Part shown: one piece after another, positions 1-7,724 of the stretch
Position numbering within the stretch: the first letter of the stretch is position 1
How the letters are laid out: each line of letters starts with the position of its first letter
From: UBA6614 sp002433235
Lineage (GTDB): Bacteria > Verrucomicrobiota > Verrucomicrobiia > Limisphaerales > UBA1100
DNA: 64,000 nucleotides
Assembly: GCA_002433235.1 (NCBI GenBank)
Contig: DJHS01000047.1
Span: 1-64,000, forward strand
Direction: 5' to 3'
Translations under genes and position numbers: made by a program
Notes under the pieces: generated by a model
What the model saw: the letters and a program-made list of their open reading frames with translations, nothing else
Databases searched by the model: none
What the model was told of the DNA's origin: nothing

Positions 1-194
1 CGCATTGCAGATGAGGAGGCGATTCTCATTGATGTGCGAGAGCAGGATGAGTGGAATAATATCGGGCACCTTCAGGTTGCGGTGTCGGTTCCCTTGACTG
101 AATTAAAAGAAAAGGGTGGAGATCAGGCTTATGCAACCAAGCTGGCGGAGAAGCTGCCCAAGGACAAAATCATCTATTGCCATTGCGCAGCAGG
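1..194 (+). CDS. Rhodanese-like domain protein, partial (first tandem copy)
   Basis: The protein is cut by the window edge on the left and by the assembly gap on the right, so only about 64 residues are seen. It reads in frame 1 with the rhodanese motif DVREQDEW and ends in IYCHCAAG, which is the beginning of the active-site loop carrying the catalytic cysteine. Rhodaneses carry sulfur as a cysteine persulfide or sense redox state. The next rhodanese (251-640) repeats the same motifs with very similar codons, so the two are a recent tandem duplication. Whether they are one two-domain protein or two genes cannot be decided across the gap. Confidence 0.8.
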
Positions 195-250
195 NNNNNN
201 NNNNNNNNNNNNNNNNNNNNNNNNNNNNNNNNNNNNNNNNNNNNNNNNNN
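195..250. other. Assembly gap (56 N) between two rhodanese copies
   Basis: A run of N interrupts the first rhodanese just after its active-site start. Completing that domain by comparison with the second copy needs about 40 more residues (about 120 bases), so the N count is probably not the real distance. A tandem repeat is a likely reason for the break. Confidence 0.95.
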
Positions 251-640
251 AATAATGAAAGCAACAGCACTGCGACGAAACGCCCGGCAGTCGCACCCAC
301 TGAGCACACCAAGGATTCTATTGAGTTGATCCAGAAACGCGTTGCCGACAAGGAAGCGATTCTTATTGATGTGCGCGAACAGGATGAATGGGACTTGGGC
401 CATCTTCAGGAGGCTGTCTTTATTCCCTTGAGCGAATTGAAGGCAGGAGGTTCCGATGAATCTTATGCCACAAACTTGGCCAAGAAATTGCCGAAGGATA
501 AAATCATCTATTGCCACTGTGCATCAGGCGGGCGAGTGATGCCGGCTTCGGCTATTTTGCATAAGATGGGCTACGATGTTCGCCCCTTGAAGGCGGGATA
601 TGATGATCTGGTGGATGCGGGCTTTAAAGATGCAGAATAA
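251..640 (+). CDS. Rhodanese-like domain protein (second tandem copy; 5' end in gap)
   Basis: The frame is open from the gap to the TAA at 638-640. After a Ser/Thr/Pro-rich linker, the single rhodanese domain starts at SIELIQKRVADKEAILIDV. The active-site loop CHCASGGR has the catalytic cysteine followed by the family's Ser-Gly-Gly-Arg signature, and the domain closes with YDVRPLKAGYDDLVDAG. The linker suggests that a signal peptide or upstream domain lies in the gap, so this may be an exported sulfurtransferase-type protein. Function beyond sulfur transfer or redox handling is not visible. Confidence 0.85.
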   Translation, partial: NNESNSTATKRPAVAPTEHTKDSIELIQKRVADKEAILIDVREQDEWDLGHLQEAVFIPLSELKAGGSDESYATNLAKKLPKDKIIYCHCASGGRVMPASAILHKMGYDVRPLKAGYDDLVDAGFKDAE

Positions 641-820
641 CGACAGGCCCAGTTTCGTTTTCCTGATTTGAAGGAATCTATCCGCTGCCTCGGCAGCGGG
701 CGTCGTCGTCGTCATCGTCGCTAATATTTTAGCGGAGGGGGCGGCGGCGGCGATTTTTCCGGCCACCCACGGTCGTGAATCGGGTGGAGTCCATTGGGAT
801 ATATCCGTACCCTCCCGCGA
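641..820. other. Non-coding interval with one short hairpin
   Basis: No gene is visible. An 8-bp perfect stem (CCGCTGCC at 682-689 with GGCAGCGG at 692-699, loop TC) lies 42 bases after the rhodanese stop. There is no T-run, so it is a weak terminator candidate at best. A TPP riboswitch was looked for ahead of thiD because of its pathway and was not recognised. Confidence 0.4.
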
Positions 821-1905
821 ATGCCCGCGAAACAACAGCCAGTAGCCTTGACGATTGCCGGGATGGATTCCAGCGGTGGGGCAGGGGTGGCAGTGGACTT
901 GGCGACGTTTGCGGCACTCGGCGTCGGTGGACGCAGCGTGGTTACTGCAGTGACGGCGCAGAGTGACAAGGCGGTNNNNNNNNNNNNNNNNNNNNNNNNN
1001 NNNNNNNNNNNNNNNNNNNNNNNNNNNNNNNNNNNNNNNNNNNNNNNNNNNNNNNNNNNNNNNNNNNNNNNNNNNNNNNNNNNNNNNNNNNNNNNNNNNN
1101 NNNNNNNNNNNNNNNNNNNNNNNNNNNNNNNNNNNNNNNNNNNNNNNNNNNNNNNNNNNNNNNNNNNNNNNNNNNNNNNNNNNNNNNNNNNNNNNNNNNN
1201 NNNNNNNNNNNNNNNNNNNNNNNNNNNNNNNNNNNNNNNNNNNNNNNNNNNNNNNNNNNNNNNNNNNNNNNNNNNNNNNNNNNNNNNNNNNNNNNNNNNN
1301 NNNNNNNNNNNNNNNNNNNNNNNNNNNNNNNNNNNNNNNNNNNNNNNNNNNNNNNNNNNNNNNNNNNNGGACGCAAGCCGAAGGCGGCCAAGTGCGGAAT
1401 GCTTTTCTCGGGCGGCGTGGTGGAAGCGGTGGCCGATTTTTGGGGAGGACTGCGGGTGCCGCTGGTGGTGGACCCGGTTTTGGCGTCATCGAGTGGAGGA
1501 AGCCTCTTGAGCGCGGGAGGAATTCGTGTGTTGCGCAGACGATTGCTTCCTGTTTGCCGATTGGTAACCCCCAACTTGGCGGAAGCGGAAGTGTTGACGG
1601 GCTTGAAGGTGCGTGGCCGGGAAGGGATGGCGGTTGCGGCGCGGGCATTGTTTGAAAAGTACGGATGCGCGGCGGTCGTGACAGGGGGGCATCTGAAGGG
1701 GCGTGAGGTGGTGGAGATGTTTTTTGATGGGCGGGAAGAGATGGTGCTGGTGTCGGGCCGGGTGAAAGGGAATTGGCGAGGAACGGGATGCCGGTTTTCA
1801 GCGGCAGTGGCGGCGGGTTTGGCGCATGGCGATTCGCTGGCGGCGGCGGTGAAAAAGGCGCAGGGGGTTGTGGCGGCGTTTTTGAGAACCGCTGATGGGT
1901 GTTGA
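821..1905 (+). CDS. thiD: Hydroxymethylpyrimidine/phosphomethylpyrimidine kinase, interrupted by assembly gap
   Basis: Makes HMP pyrophosphate for thiamine synthesis in the cytoplasm. The N-terminal piece from ATG 821 reads TIAGMDSSGGAG, the ribokinase-fold substrate loop typical of ThiD. The piece after the gap has VVDPVLASSSGG, LVTPNLAEAEVL, VVTGGHLKG and RGTGCRFSAAVAAGLAHG, the last holding the anion-hole/catalytic GTGC motif. The two pieces are in different frames, and 361 codons would be too long for a family of about 265, so the 393-N gap is a wrong estimate rather than a frameshift. ThiL at 55918 is a later enzyme of the same pathway. A pyridoxal kinase of the same fold is the main alternative. 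Confidence 0.85.
976..1368. other. Assembly gap (393 N) inside thiD
   Basis: The run of N removes the middle of thiD. From the family length only about 35-45 codons should be missing, so the true gap is probably near 110-130 bases. Confidence 0.95.
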
Positions 1906-1924
1906 TTAATTTCGTGTTTTTCTC

Positions 1925-2830
1925 TTGGGTCCGTGGTTCAAGGGGCGTGTGCGTGTTTGCGTGATTTTCAACCCAACGGCGAAGGGCGACCGGGCGCGTC
2001 GATTTCTGGCCAGGCTGGAAGGACTGGGGGAAGGGTGTGAATTGCGGCCGACGACGGAGGCTGGAGAGGGGATGGCCTTGGCGGAGGCGGCGGTGTGGGA
2101 TGGGTTTGAGACGATTGTGGCGGCGGGAGGGGACGGGACAATCAACGAAGTGGTGAATGGAATGGCGCGAGCCGAGGGGCTTGGGAGGGCACGGCTGGGA
2201 GTGTTGCCGTGGGGATCGGTGAATGTGTTTGCCAAGGAACTGGGGATTCCCGAGCGGTTTGAGGAGGCTTGGGGCGTGGTCTTGCGAGGGAGCGAGCGAC
2301 TGGTGGATTTGGGCTGGATGGAGCTGGGAGAGGAGAAGGTGCGGCGTTGTTTTGTGCAGTTGGCGGGGGCGGGTCTGGATGGACGGGCGGTGGAACTGGT
2401 GGATTGGGAGACCAAGAAGCAGTGGGGTGACTTGGCTTACGTTTTGGCGGGATGGCGGGCGCTGGGGGAAGAGTTGCCACAAATCACAGTGCGCGTGGCG
2501 GGGGAGACGGTTCGGGGGCAGTTGGCCTTGGTGGGGAACGGGCGATTTTATGGGGGGCGGCACGTATTTTTTCCGGAGGCGAAACTGGATGATGGGATTC
2601 TGGATTTGGTGATTTTGGAAGAAGTGCGCCGGGACCGGATATTTAATTATGCCTCGGCGGTATTGCGGGATCGGGTAACCACAATGGAGGGGGTGCGTTG
2701 CTTGAGGGGGGATGAGTTTGAAATGGAGGCGGAGGGGCGAGTTCCAGTGGAAATGGAGGGGGACGCGGTGGGGGTGTTGCCGGCCCGAGGATGGGTGGAG
2801 CGTAGGGTGTTGCGGGTCTTGGCAGGGTAG
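1925..2830 (+). CDS. Diacylglycerol kinase-family lipid kinase (YegS/DgkB type)
   Basis: Phosphorylates diacylglycerol or a similar lipid at the cytoplasmic membrane face. Near the N-terminus it has VIFNPTAKGDRARR and the nucleotide-binding loop GGDGTINEVVNG, then GVLPWGSVNVFAKELGIP, where the family usually has GTxNxFA. The C-terminal beta-rich half contains VGNGRFYGG and LDDGILDLVILEE, both family hallmarks. About 300 residues is normal length. The listed TTG start is the longest; GTG codons just downstream are equally possible. It follows thiD by 19 bases and is probably co-transcribed. Sphingosine or other lipid specificity cannot be read from sequence. Confidence 0.9.
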   Translation: MGPWFKGRVRVCVIFNPTAKGDRARRFLARLEGLGEGCELRPTTEAGEGMALAEAAVWDGFETIVAAGGDGTINEVVNGMARAEGLGRARLGVLPWGSVNVFAKELGIPERFEEAWGVVLRGSERLVDLGWMELGEEKVRRCFVQLAGAGLDGRAVELVDWETKKQWGDLAYVLAGWRALGEELPQITVRVAGETVRGQLALVGNGRFYGGRHVFFPEAKLDDGILDLVILEEVRRDRIFNYASAVLRDRVTTMEGVRCLRGDEFEMEAEGRVPVEMEGDAVGVLPARGWVERRVLRVLAG

Positions 2831-2910
2831 GTTGTGGGATCGGCACTTGACCTGCGGGCTTGCTTGCGGAGAATCGGGCTTTCCTTCTGGTCGGGGAATG
2901 GTCTGTTGAC

Positions 2911-3558
2911 ATGGCATTGAAAAAGAACTCAAAGGGCCCGCGGCCGGAGATTCCCCGCAAGACGGTTTACCGGCTTTCAATTTACAACCGTTGCCTACAA
3001 CGACTGGCGGTTAATGGCATCAAGACGGTCTCCAGTGAAGCACTCGCGAGGGCGGCGGGCGTGAAATCCACCCAGTTGCGAAAGGACCTGACGTATTTCG
3101 GTCAATTTGGCACTCGGGGATTGGGTTACGAGGTGGAGCAGTTGTCGCAGATGATTGTGGATCTGCTGGGAACCAGCAGCCTGCAGCCGGTTGTTCTGGT
3201 GGGGGTGGGCAACCTTGGGCGGGCCTTGTTGTCCTATCGGGGATTCCAAAAGGAGGGGTTTGAGGTGGTGGGCGCGTTTGATATCGACCCGGTGGGGAAG
3301 GGAGCCAAGAGTCCCGCGCTGGAGGTGTTGCCCATGGCGCGGCTGGGGGAAATTGCGCGTGATAGCGGGGTGCGGTTGGCGATTATTTGTGTGCCGCCAG
3401 AGGAGGCTCAAGAGGTGGCAAATGACTTGGTGGCGGCGGGGGTGACGGGCATCATGAATTTTGCGCCGACAGTTTTGCAGGTTCCAGACGAGGTGATGGT
3501 AAACAACGTTAACCTTGCGATTGAACTGGAGAACCTGAGCTATTTCATCCAGCAATAA
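2911..3558 (+). CDS. rex: Redox-sensing transcriptional repressor Rex
   Basis: DNA-binding repressor that responds to the NADH/NAD+ ratio. The N-terminal winged helix includes VSSEALARAAGVKSTQLRKD followed by the conserved DLTYFGQFGTRGLGY segment. The Rossmann domain begins VVLVGVGNLGRALLSY, and the C-terminal swapped helix ends IELENLSYFIQQ. At 215 residues it matches the family. ATG 2911 was chosen because it starts the conserved region with a short basic leader; upstream in-frame codons are not Rex-like. No Rex operator was confidently found nearby. Confidence 0.95.
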   Translation: MALKKNSKGPRPEIPRKTVYRLSIYNRCLQRLAVNGIKTVSSEALARAAGVKSTQLRKDLTYFGQFGTRGLGYEVEQLSQMIVDLLGTSSLQPVVLVGVGNLGRALLSYRGFQKEGFEVVGAFDIDPVGKGAKSPALEVLPMARLGEIARDSGVRLAIICVPPEEAQEVANDLVAAGVTGIMNFAPTVLQVPDEVMVNNVNLAIELENLSYFIQQ

Positions 3559-3561
3559 ACG

Positions 3562-3918
3562 TCAGTTGACCGCGGCGGCCGCGGCGGCACCTTCATCCAT
3601 CAGGATTATATAGGGAGGCTCGTACTTATTGCAGCGTAAGCGAAAGGTTTCGCCCTTGCGGCATTCGCGCGTGAAAATCTGGTGGCTGCGGTTGTTCCAG
3701 CCAATAATCTCCATGCCTTTGACCTGAGCCCAGCCGCGGGCCATGAATTGGCCGGCGGAGAGCCGTTCCTCGGTCCAGCCGCCACTGCTGTTGCCTTGGT
3801 AATCGTAATTCAAGGCGAGGTAAACGCGACCGGTTCGAGTGATTTCAAAGTCGGCGTTGCCATTGGTGCGTTTCGAGTCACCGGAAAAAATACTGGCCCC
3901 GAGAAGAATCTCCGGCAC
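3562..3918 (-). CDS. Unknown protein, in frame downstream of an internal TGA
   Basis: About 118 residues, apparently beta-rich (FEITRTGRVYLALNYDYQG) and ending in an alanine run. It lies in the same reading frame as the gene at 3925-4305, separated from it only by a TGA and two codons. Its own start would be the GTG at 3918, without a convincing ribosome-binding site or signal peptide. It may be the C-terminal half of one secreted protein broken by a nonsense change, or a readthrough product. The codon-like quality of the sequence argues that it is, or recently was, translated. No family was recognised. Confidence 0.5.
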   Translation of the reverse strand: MPEILLGASIFSGDSKRTNGNADFEITRTGRVYLALNYDYQGNSSGGWTEERLSAGQFMARGWAQVKGMEIIGWNNRSHQIFTRECRKGETFRLRCNKYEPPYIILMDEGAAAAAAVN

Positions 3919-3924
3919 ACGGGC

Positions 3925-4305
3925 TCAGCGTCCGCCGGTGTCCTTTTTGGAGGTGATGAGTCGTTCCGGCAAGGAGAGCATGGCCTTGATCTCGGAGGGG
4001 TTCTTGGGGTTGATGGCGTCAACGAACAGTTCGGCCGTGAAACGCTTGCCGGCGTCTGTTGATCTTAAAAGTCGGTCAATTTCAGCTTGGGGCAGGATGG
4101 CATCGCGCGGCGACAGTTGTTTGGCCAATTTCTCCAGATCGGCGAGCTGTTGCTCGATCAAATCCAAATTCTCGGCCTTGTGTTTTTCCTCCAAGGCTTT
4201 GCGCTGGCGATTCTGTTTATTGATGAACTTGGTGAGAGATTTGGGCGCGGCCTCTGTCAGGGCGGCGGAAACGATGATTGCGAGAATGGCGGTGACGATC
4301 TTCAT
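3925..4305 (-). CDS. Small secreted coiled-coil protein (possibly truncated)
   Basis: 126 residues with a signal peptide (MKIVTAILAIIVSAALTEA) and a charged helical region rich in Lys/Glu (RQRKALEEKHKAENLDLIE). It ends at a TGA (3925-3927) after KKDTGGR. The frame continues without another stop for 118 codons, so the intact product may have been about 246 residues. No conserved catalytic motif was recognised. It stands alone on the minus strand between rex and a terminator. Confidence 0.6.
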   Translation of the reverse strand: MKIVTAILAIIVSAALTEAAPKSLTKFINKQNRQRKALEEKHKAENLDLIEQQLADLEKLAKQLSPRDAILPQAEIDRLLRSTDAGKRFTAELFVDAINPKNPSEIKAMLSLPERLITSKKDTGGR

Positions 4306-4358
4306 GTGTTTTTGGACGGTGAAACCAGTGTTTCTGCTTCAACGCCAGATGGCTACGC

Positions 4359-4391
4359 AAAAAAGCCGGCCCCGGAGGATGGGGCCGGCTT
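4359..4391 (-). terminator. Rho-independent terminator
   Basis: Nine GC-rich base pairs (GCCGGCCCC / GGGGCCGGC) plus A-T pairs close a 7-nt loop. On the minus strand they are followed by six T. It sits just after the stop of the 4435-5562 gene and should end that transcript. Confidence 0.85.
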
Positions 4392-4434
4392 TGGTGGGTA
4401 CTGTTTCTGTGTTCAGCAGGGCGGAAGATGAAGG

Positions 4435-5562
4435 TCAGGGAAGCCGGACGATCTCGAGATCGAGTTTGCCTTCCCGTTCACGGAGGATAGCAGCCTGTTG
4501 GTCGCCGTATTTATCAACCTGTATCGCGCCATGGAGCGCCTCGACCACCTCTATCCCTTGAGGATCCTTTGCGACATTCCGGTCACGGCGCGTGGCTTTT
4601 TCGTTGGTCCTGTCCTTGGCGCTCACGGCAATGTGTTTCATGTCGATGCGGGCGGCCCAGTATTTGCTCGGGGTGTAGGCGAACGGTTTGTGGAAACGCA
4701 TGGTGTGGGTGACCAGCCAACTCTTGCCGCCGCTCTTGTAGGTGAACATATCAACGGGCCGGTTTCCGGATCCAAGTTCAAGGACGCTGGTGCCCTTGAC
4801 TTGCCCGTTGTTCTCTAGGTTTTCCAAGGGAAATTTGGCAATGGGCGTGCAGGCGAAGGAGCCAACCATGTAGGGCGCGCCTTCTTGTTCGTAGAGCACG
4901 AAGCTCTGGATGGGGGCCTTGGTTTCCCAGCGGCGATGGGCCACGTGGTAGGTGTCCGTGCTGTAGGTGTTGCCAGCGGTGCCGGAGGCAAGCGGGAGCG
5001 GGAGGGAGAATATGCGGCTTCGGAAGGCATCATTGCTTTGTCCAGCGACGAGAATGCGGCCGGTCGCGAGGCCCAAGTCCGCAATTCTTGATATCCTCAA
5101 CTTCTCGTTCAATTTGGCCCGGACCCACTGGACCTTTTCGGTGTCCAATGCAGAGAGCTTCCCGGCTGCGTTGACCGTAAGGATCGCGGACAGACCGTCG
5201 CTGCGTTGTGTAGAAAGATAGATTGTGCCCGTTTCCGGGTTGACGGCGAGATCATTGATGGTCACGGACTTAGCGCCCAAGGCACTGGCGATTTTTTTGC
5301 TGACGTCGGGCACGGAGCCGATGAGGGGTTTGAATACGCCCCGGTCACCCGTGTCGATGGCGACAATTGAGCCGGCTGCCTCGGCAACGAGCAGGAGGCC
5401 GAAGGGTCCAGCGTGGAGATTGCCGGCTTTGTTAAATTTGAGGCCGCCTGTCTTTGGAGCTTTAAGATAGGCTGAGGCCGCGGTGGGTGGGGCGGGGGAA
5501 TCTTCAGCGAAGATGTTTGCGGCCAGTGTGAGTGACAATAGGGAGAGGGTGATTTGCTTCAT
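4435..5562 (-). CDS. Secreted beta-propeller-like protein of unknown function
   Basis: 375 residues with a signal peptide (MKQITLSLLSLTLAANIFA) and then a repeating beta-strand pattern: GPFGLLLVAEAAGSIVAID, NDLAVNPETGTIYLS and GRILVAGQSN. These resemble SMP-30 or NHL-type propeller blades. Ligands or catalytic residues are not obvious. The start at 5562 was chosen for the signal peptide; the frame is open upstream but is not protein-like. A strong terminator follows. It is divergent from the lipoprotein amidohydrolase at 5666. Confidence 0.7.
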   Translation of the reverse strand: MKQITLSLLSLTLAANIFAEDSPAPPTAASAYLKAPKTGGLKFNKAGNLHAGPFGLLLVAEAAGSIVAIDTGDRGVFKPLIGSVPDVSKKIASALGAKSVTINDLAVNPETGTIYLSTQRSDGLSAILTVNAAGKLSALDTEKVQWVRAKLNEKLRISRIADLGLATGRILVAGQSNDAFRSRIFSLPLPLASGTAGNTYSTDTYHVAHRRWETKAPIQSFVLYEQEGAPYMVGSFACTPIAKFPLENLENNGQVKGTSVLELGSGNRPVDMFTYKSGGKSWLVTHTMRFHKPFAYTPSKYWAARIDMKHIAVSAKDRTNEKATRRDRNVAKDPQGIEVVEALHGAIQVDKYGDQQAAILREREGKLDLEIVRLP

Positions 5563-5665
5563 GGCGACCGGGTTGAGAGAGCAGTGTAGACCGTCGGCCT
5601 TAGCTGGCAACCCAAATTGCGTGAATTCATTGGACAACCGACCGATGGCATTGGACATTCTGCGG

Positions 5666-6583
5666 ATGCGCATTTTTCAACGGGAATGGCTTTTGGTTTT
5701 GGTGGCGGGATTGTTGTTCGCGGGGTGTTGTTCCTCGCCTTCGCGGATCATTGATACACACATCCATTTGTATGACACCTCGCGTGATGGCGGCGTCCCT
5801 TGGCCCCCGGAAGATGATGACGTGCTTTATCGGCCGACGTTGCCCAAGCATTTTGATGAGGTTTGTCGGGAGAATGGCGTTACGGCGACGGTGATCGTGG
5901 AAGCCAGTGACTTGGTGAAGGACAATCAGTGGGTGTTGGATTTGGTGGCGCACAATCCGCGGCGTTACATTGGACTGGTAGGCAACCTGCCGATTGGTAC
6001 GCCAGGATTCTCGGGACATCTGGAACGATTGGCGGCGGATAAGCGGTATGTGGGCATTCGCATGCGGCAGCGGCCGGGTGGGGATGCGTTTTTTACGGAC
6101 GCGGTTTGGCGCGACTTGAGGCTGTTGGCGGAGAAGGGACTCGTGCTGGATGTGTTGCTGGCGAATTTCAGCTTGGAGGACATTGTGTTGGTCGCGGAGA
6201 AAGTTCCGGGATTGAAGATAATGATCAATCACGTAACGGGGTTGATGATCACGGGTGCCCCGGCTGAGCCGGCATGGGCGGATAAAGTGAGGGCGGCTGC
6301 ACGGTTTCCGAATGTCTATTGCAAAGTGAGCGGGATTTTCCAGCGGAGCGGCAAGATGCCGGCGCCGAAGGAATTGAGCTATTACGCGCCGATTTTTGAG
6401 GTGGTCTGGGAGGCGTTCGGAGAAGATCGGATTGTCTATGGCAGCAACTGGCCGGTGACGGATCGAGGCGGCGAATATCACGAGCAACTTTCAATCATCC
6501 GGGAATTCTTCGCGCCGAAGGGAAATAAAGTGCTCGAAAAATTGTTCTGGAAGAATGCGGTGAAATTTTATGGGGTGAATTGA
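5666..6583 (+). CDS. Amidohydrolase-2 family lipoprotein (lactonase-like TIM barrel)
   Basis: A lipoprotein signal with lipobox LFAGC precedes IIDTHIHLYD, which supplies the HxH metal pair of the amidohydrolase-2 family. Later family markers are YVGIRMR, MINHVTG, NVYCKVSG and RIVYGSNWPVTD, the last holding the catalytic aspartate strand. The family hydrolyses lactones or decarboxylates aromatic acids; the substrate is not predictable. Lipidation places it on a periplasm-facing membrane. ATG 5645 is an alternative start with a slightly longer signal region. A palindromic intergenic repeat follows the stop. Confidence 0.85.
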   Translation: MRIFQREWLLVLVAGLLFAGCCSSPSRIIDTHIHLYDTSRDGGVPWPPEDDDVLYRPTLPKHFDEVCRENGVTATVIVEASDLVKDNQWVLDLVAHNPRRYIGLVGNLPIGTPGFSGHLERLAADKRYVGIRMRQRPGGDAFFTDAVWRDLRLLAEKGLVLDVLLANFSLEDIVLVAEKVPGLKIMINHVTGLMITGAPAEPAWADKVRAAARFPNVYCKVSGIFQRSGKMPAPKELSYYAPIFEVVWEAFGEDRIVYGSNWPVTDRGGEYHEQLSIIREFFAPKGNKVLEKLFWKNAVKFYGVN

Positions 6584-6665
6584 TTCACCACAGGGGCACC
6601 AAGAACACAGAGGGTTCAGAGAATTTTATTTTGATCGTTCTGTGTTTTGGTGCCTCTGTGGTTAA
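6584..6665. repeat. Imperfect palindromic intergenic repeat (CACAGAGGCACCAA type)
   Basis: Arms of about 28 bases (6584-6612 and 6638-6665) are imperfect reverse complements around a 25-base AT-rich centre. The shared core is CCACAGRGGCACCAARAACACAGA. A GC-richer relative lies at 42850-42922 and a degenerate one at 51370-51432. It also gives a hairpin 3' of the 5666-6583 gene. Confidence 0.8.
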
Positions 6666-6716
6666 AGACAAACCCCTTGCCAGAGGGGAGCCTTCGCACC
6701 ATCCTCGCCCAACACC

Positions 6717-7610
6717 ATGAAAACGAATAGACGCTCCTTTTTGCAGGGCACCCTTTCGGCCGCGGCCGCGGCGGGTGCAACTTGGTTTGATGTGCCGGAA
6801 CTGTTGGCCAAGTCGGTGAAGCTTTCCAAGGCGCGGGCAGAGTCCCTTCGCAAATATGGTGGGTTTCCCATGGGTATCCAGAGTTACTCGTTGCGGGCGT
6901 TTGGCATCGATGGCAAGGAAGGGGCATTGCAGAAGATTGATGATCTGGGCCTACACTGGGTGGAATTTTTTGGACGGCATTACCCGATTACGCCGGACAA
7001 GGTGAAGATCGCTGAGATGAATGCCAAGCTGGCGAAACATGACATGAGCGTGAGTTCGCACGGGGTCAATGGCTTTGGCAATAACCACGAGGCGAACGAA
7101 AAGATTTTCCAGTTTGCCAAGTTGGCAGGCATCCCGAACATCAGCGCGGATCCACGGCCGGACAGTTTTGAGAGCTTGGACAAGCTGGTGGAGAAGTACA
7201 ACGTCCGCATTGCCATTCACAACCACGGCCCGGGTCATCGCTACAACAAGATTGAGGACTGCCTGAAGGCGGTGAAGGGGCACGACAAGCGCATTGGGTT
7301 CTGTGCGGATCTTGGCCATTTTATTCGTAGCGCGGAAGATCCGGTGGAGGTGGTGAACCGTCTGGGGGATCGTTTGTACGGGATTCACCTGAAGGATTTT
7401 GCCGAGCAAAAGCAGCGCACCAAGGGTGTCATCATCGGCAAGGGGCACCTTGACGTGGTGGGCGTTTTCAAGGCGCTCAAGAAGGTGGGCTTTCCGGCGG
7501 ACGGCGCGTTGAGTTTGGAGTATGAGGAAAATGCGGCCAACCCGATTCCGGATATCAAGGAATGCCTCGCCATCGCGGCGGAAGGTGCGCAAAAGGCACT
7601 GAGGGGCTGA
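6717..7610 (+). CDS. TAT-exported sugar phosphate isomerase/epimerase-like TIM barrel
   Basis: 297 residues. The N-terminus MKTNRRSFLQG followed by an alanine-rich stretch is a twin-arginine signal, so it acts outside the cytoplasm. The body is an AP_endonuc_2/xylose-isomerase-like barrel: GIQSYSLRAFG, HWVEFFGRHYP, VSSHGVNGFG, VRIAIHNHGPGH, IGFCADLGHFIRS and YGIHLKDF give the usual Glu/His/Asp metal-ligand strands. Such exported isomerase-like proteins are common in PVC bacteria. A strong terminator follows immediately, so it is probably the last gene of its transcript. Confidence 0.85.
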   Translation: MKTNRRSFLQGTLSAAAAAGATWFDVPELLAKSVKLSKARAESLRKYGGFPMGIQSYSLRAFGIDGKEGALQKIDDLGLHWVEFFGRHYPITPDKVKIAEMNAKLAKHDMSVSSHGVNGFGNNHEANEKIFQFAKLAGIPNISADPRPDSFESLDKLVEKYNVRIAIHNHGPGHRYNKIEDCLKAVKGHDKRIGFCADLGHFIRSAEDPVEVVNRLGDRLYGIHLKDFAEQKQRTKGVIIGKGHLDVVGVFKALKKVGFPADGALSLEYEENAANPIPDIKECLAIAAEGAQKALRG

Positions 7611-7626
7611 GCCTGGTTAATCATTG

Positions 7627-7663
7627 AGCCGGGCGATGGCAAAGGGAATCGCCCGGCTTTTTT
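7627..7663 (+). terminator. Rho-independent terminator
   Basis: An 11-bp perfect stem (AGCCGGGCGAT / ATCGCCCGGCT) with a 10-nt loop is followed by TTTTT. It lies 16 bases after the stop of the 6717-7610 gene. Confidence 0.9.
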
Positions 7664-7724
7664 GTTGCCGGCGGGAACGTATCATTGAGTGGCATGATCG
7701 AGGTGTTGATAAAATCAATTATCT

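Noticed and set aside
655..725. GTCGTC triplet run as a functional repeat
   Set aside because: A run of only a few triplets in non-coding DNA, without symmetry or second copy.
641..820. TPP riboswitch ahead of thiD
   Set aside because: The characteristic CUGAGA and ACCUGAU...GAUAAUGCCAGCG-type segments are not present. The interval upstream of the operon with thiL shows none either.
524..2980. 818-codon minus-strand open frame
   Set aside because: It is antisense to thiD, the lipid kinase and part of rex. It runs through the N gap and has Pro/Arg/His-rich composition typical of shadow frames in G-rich DNA.
3890..3927. Selenocysteine reading of the TGA at 3925-3927
   Set aside because: The only nearby stem has a one-base mismatch and a UUCU loop lacking the expected G, and there is no family knowledge of a Cys at that place. 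Kept as an interrupted gene instead.
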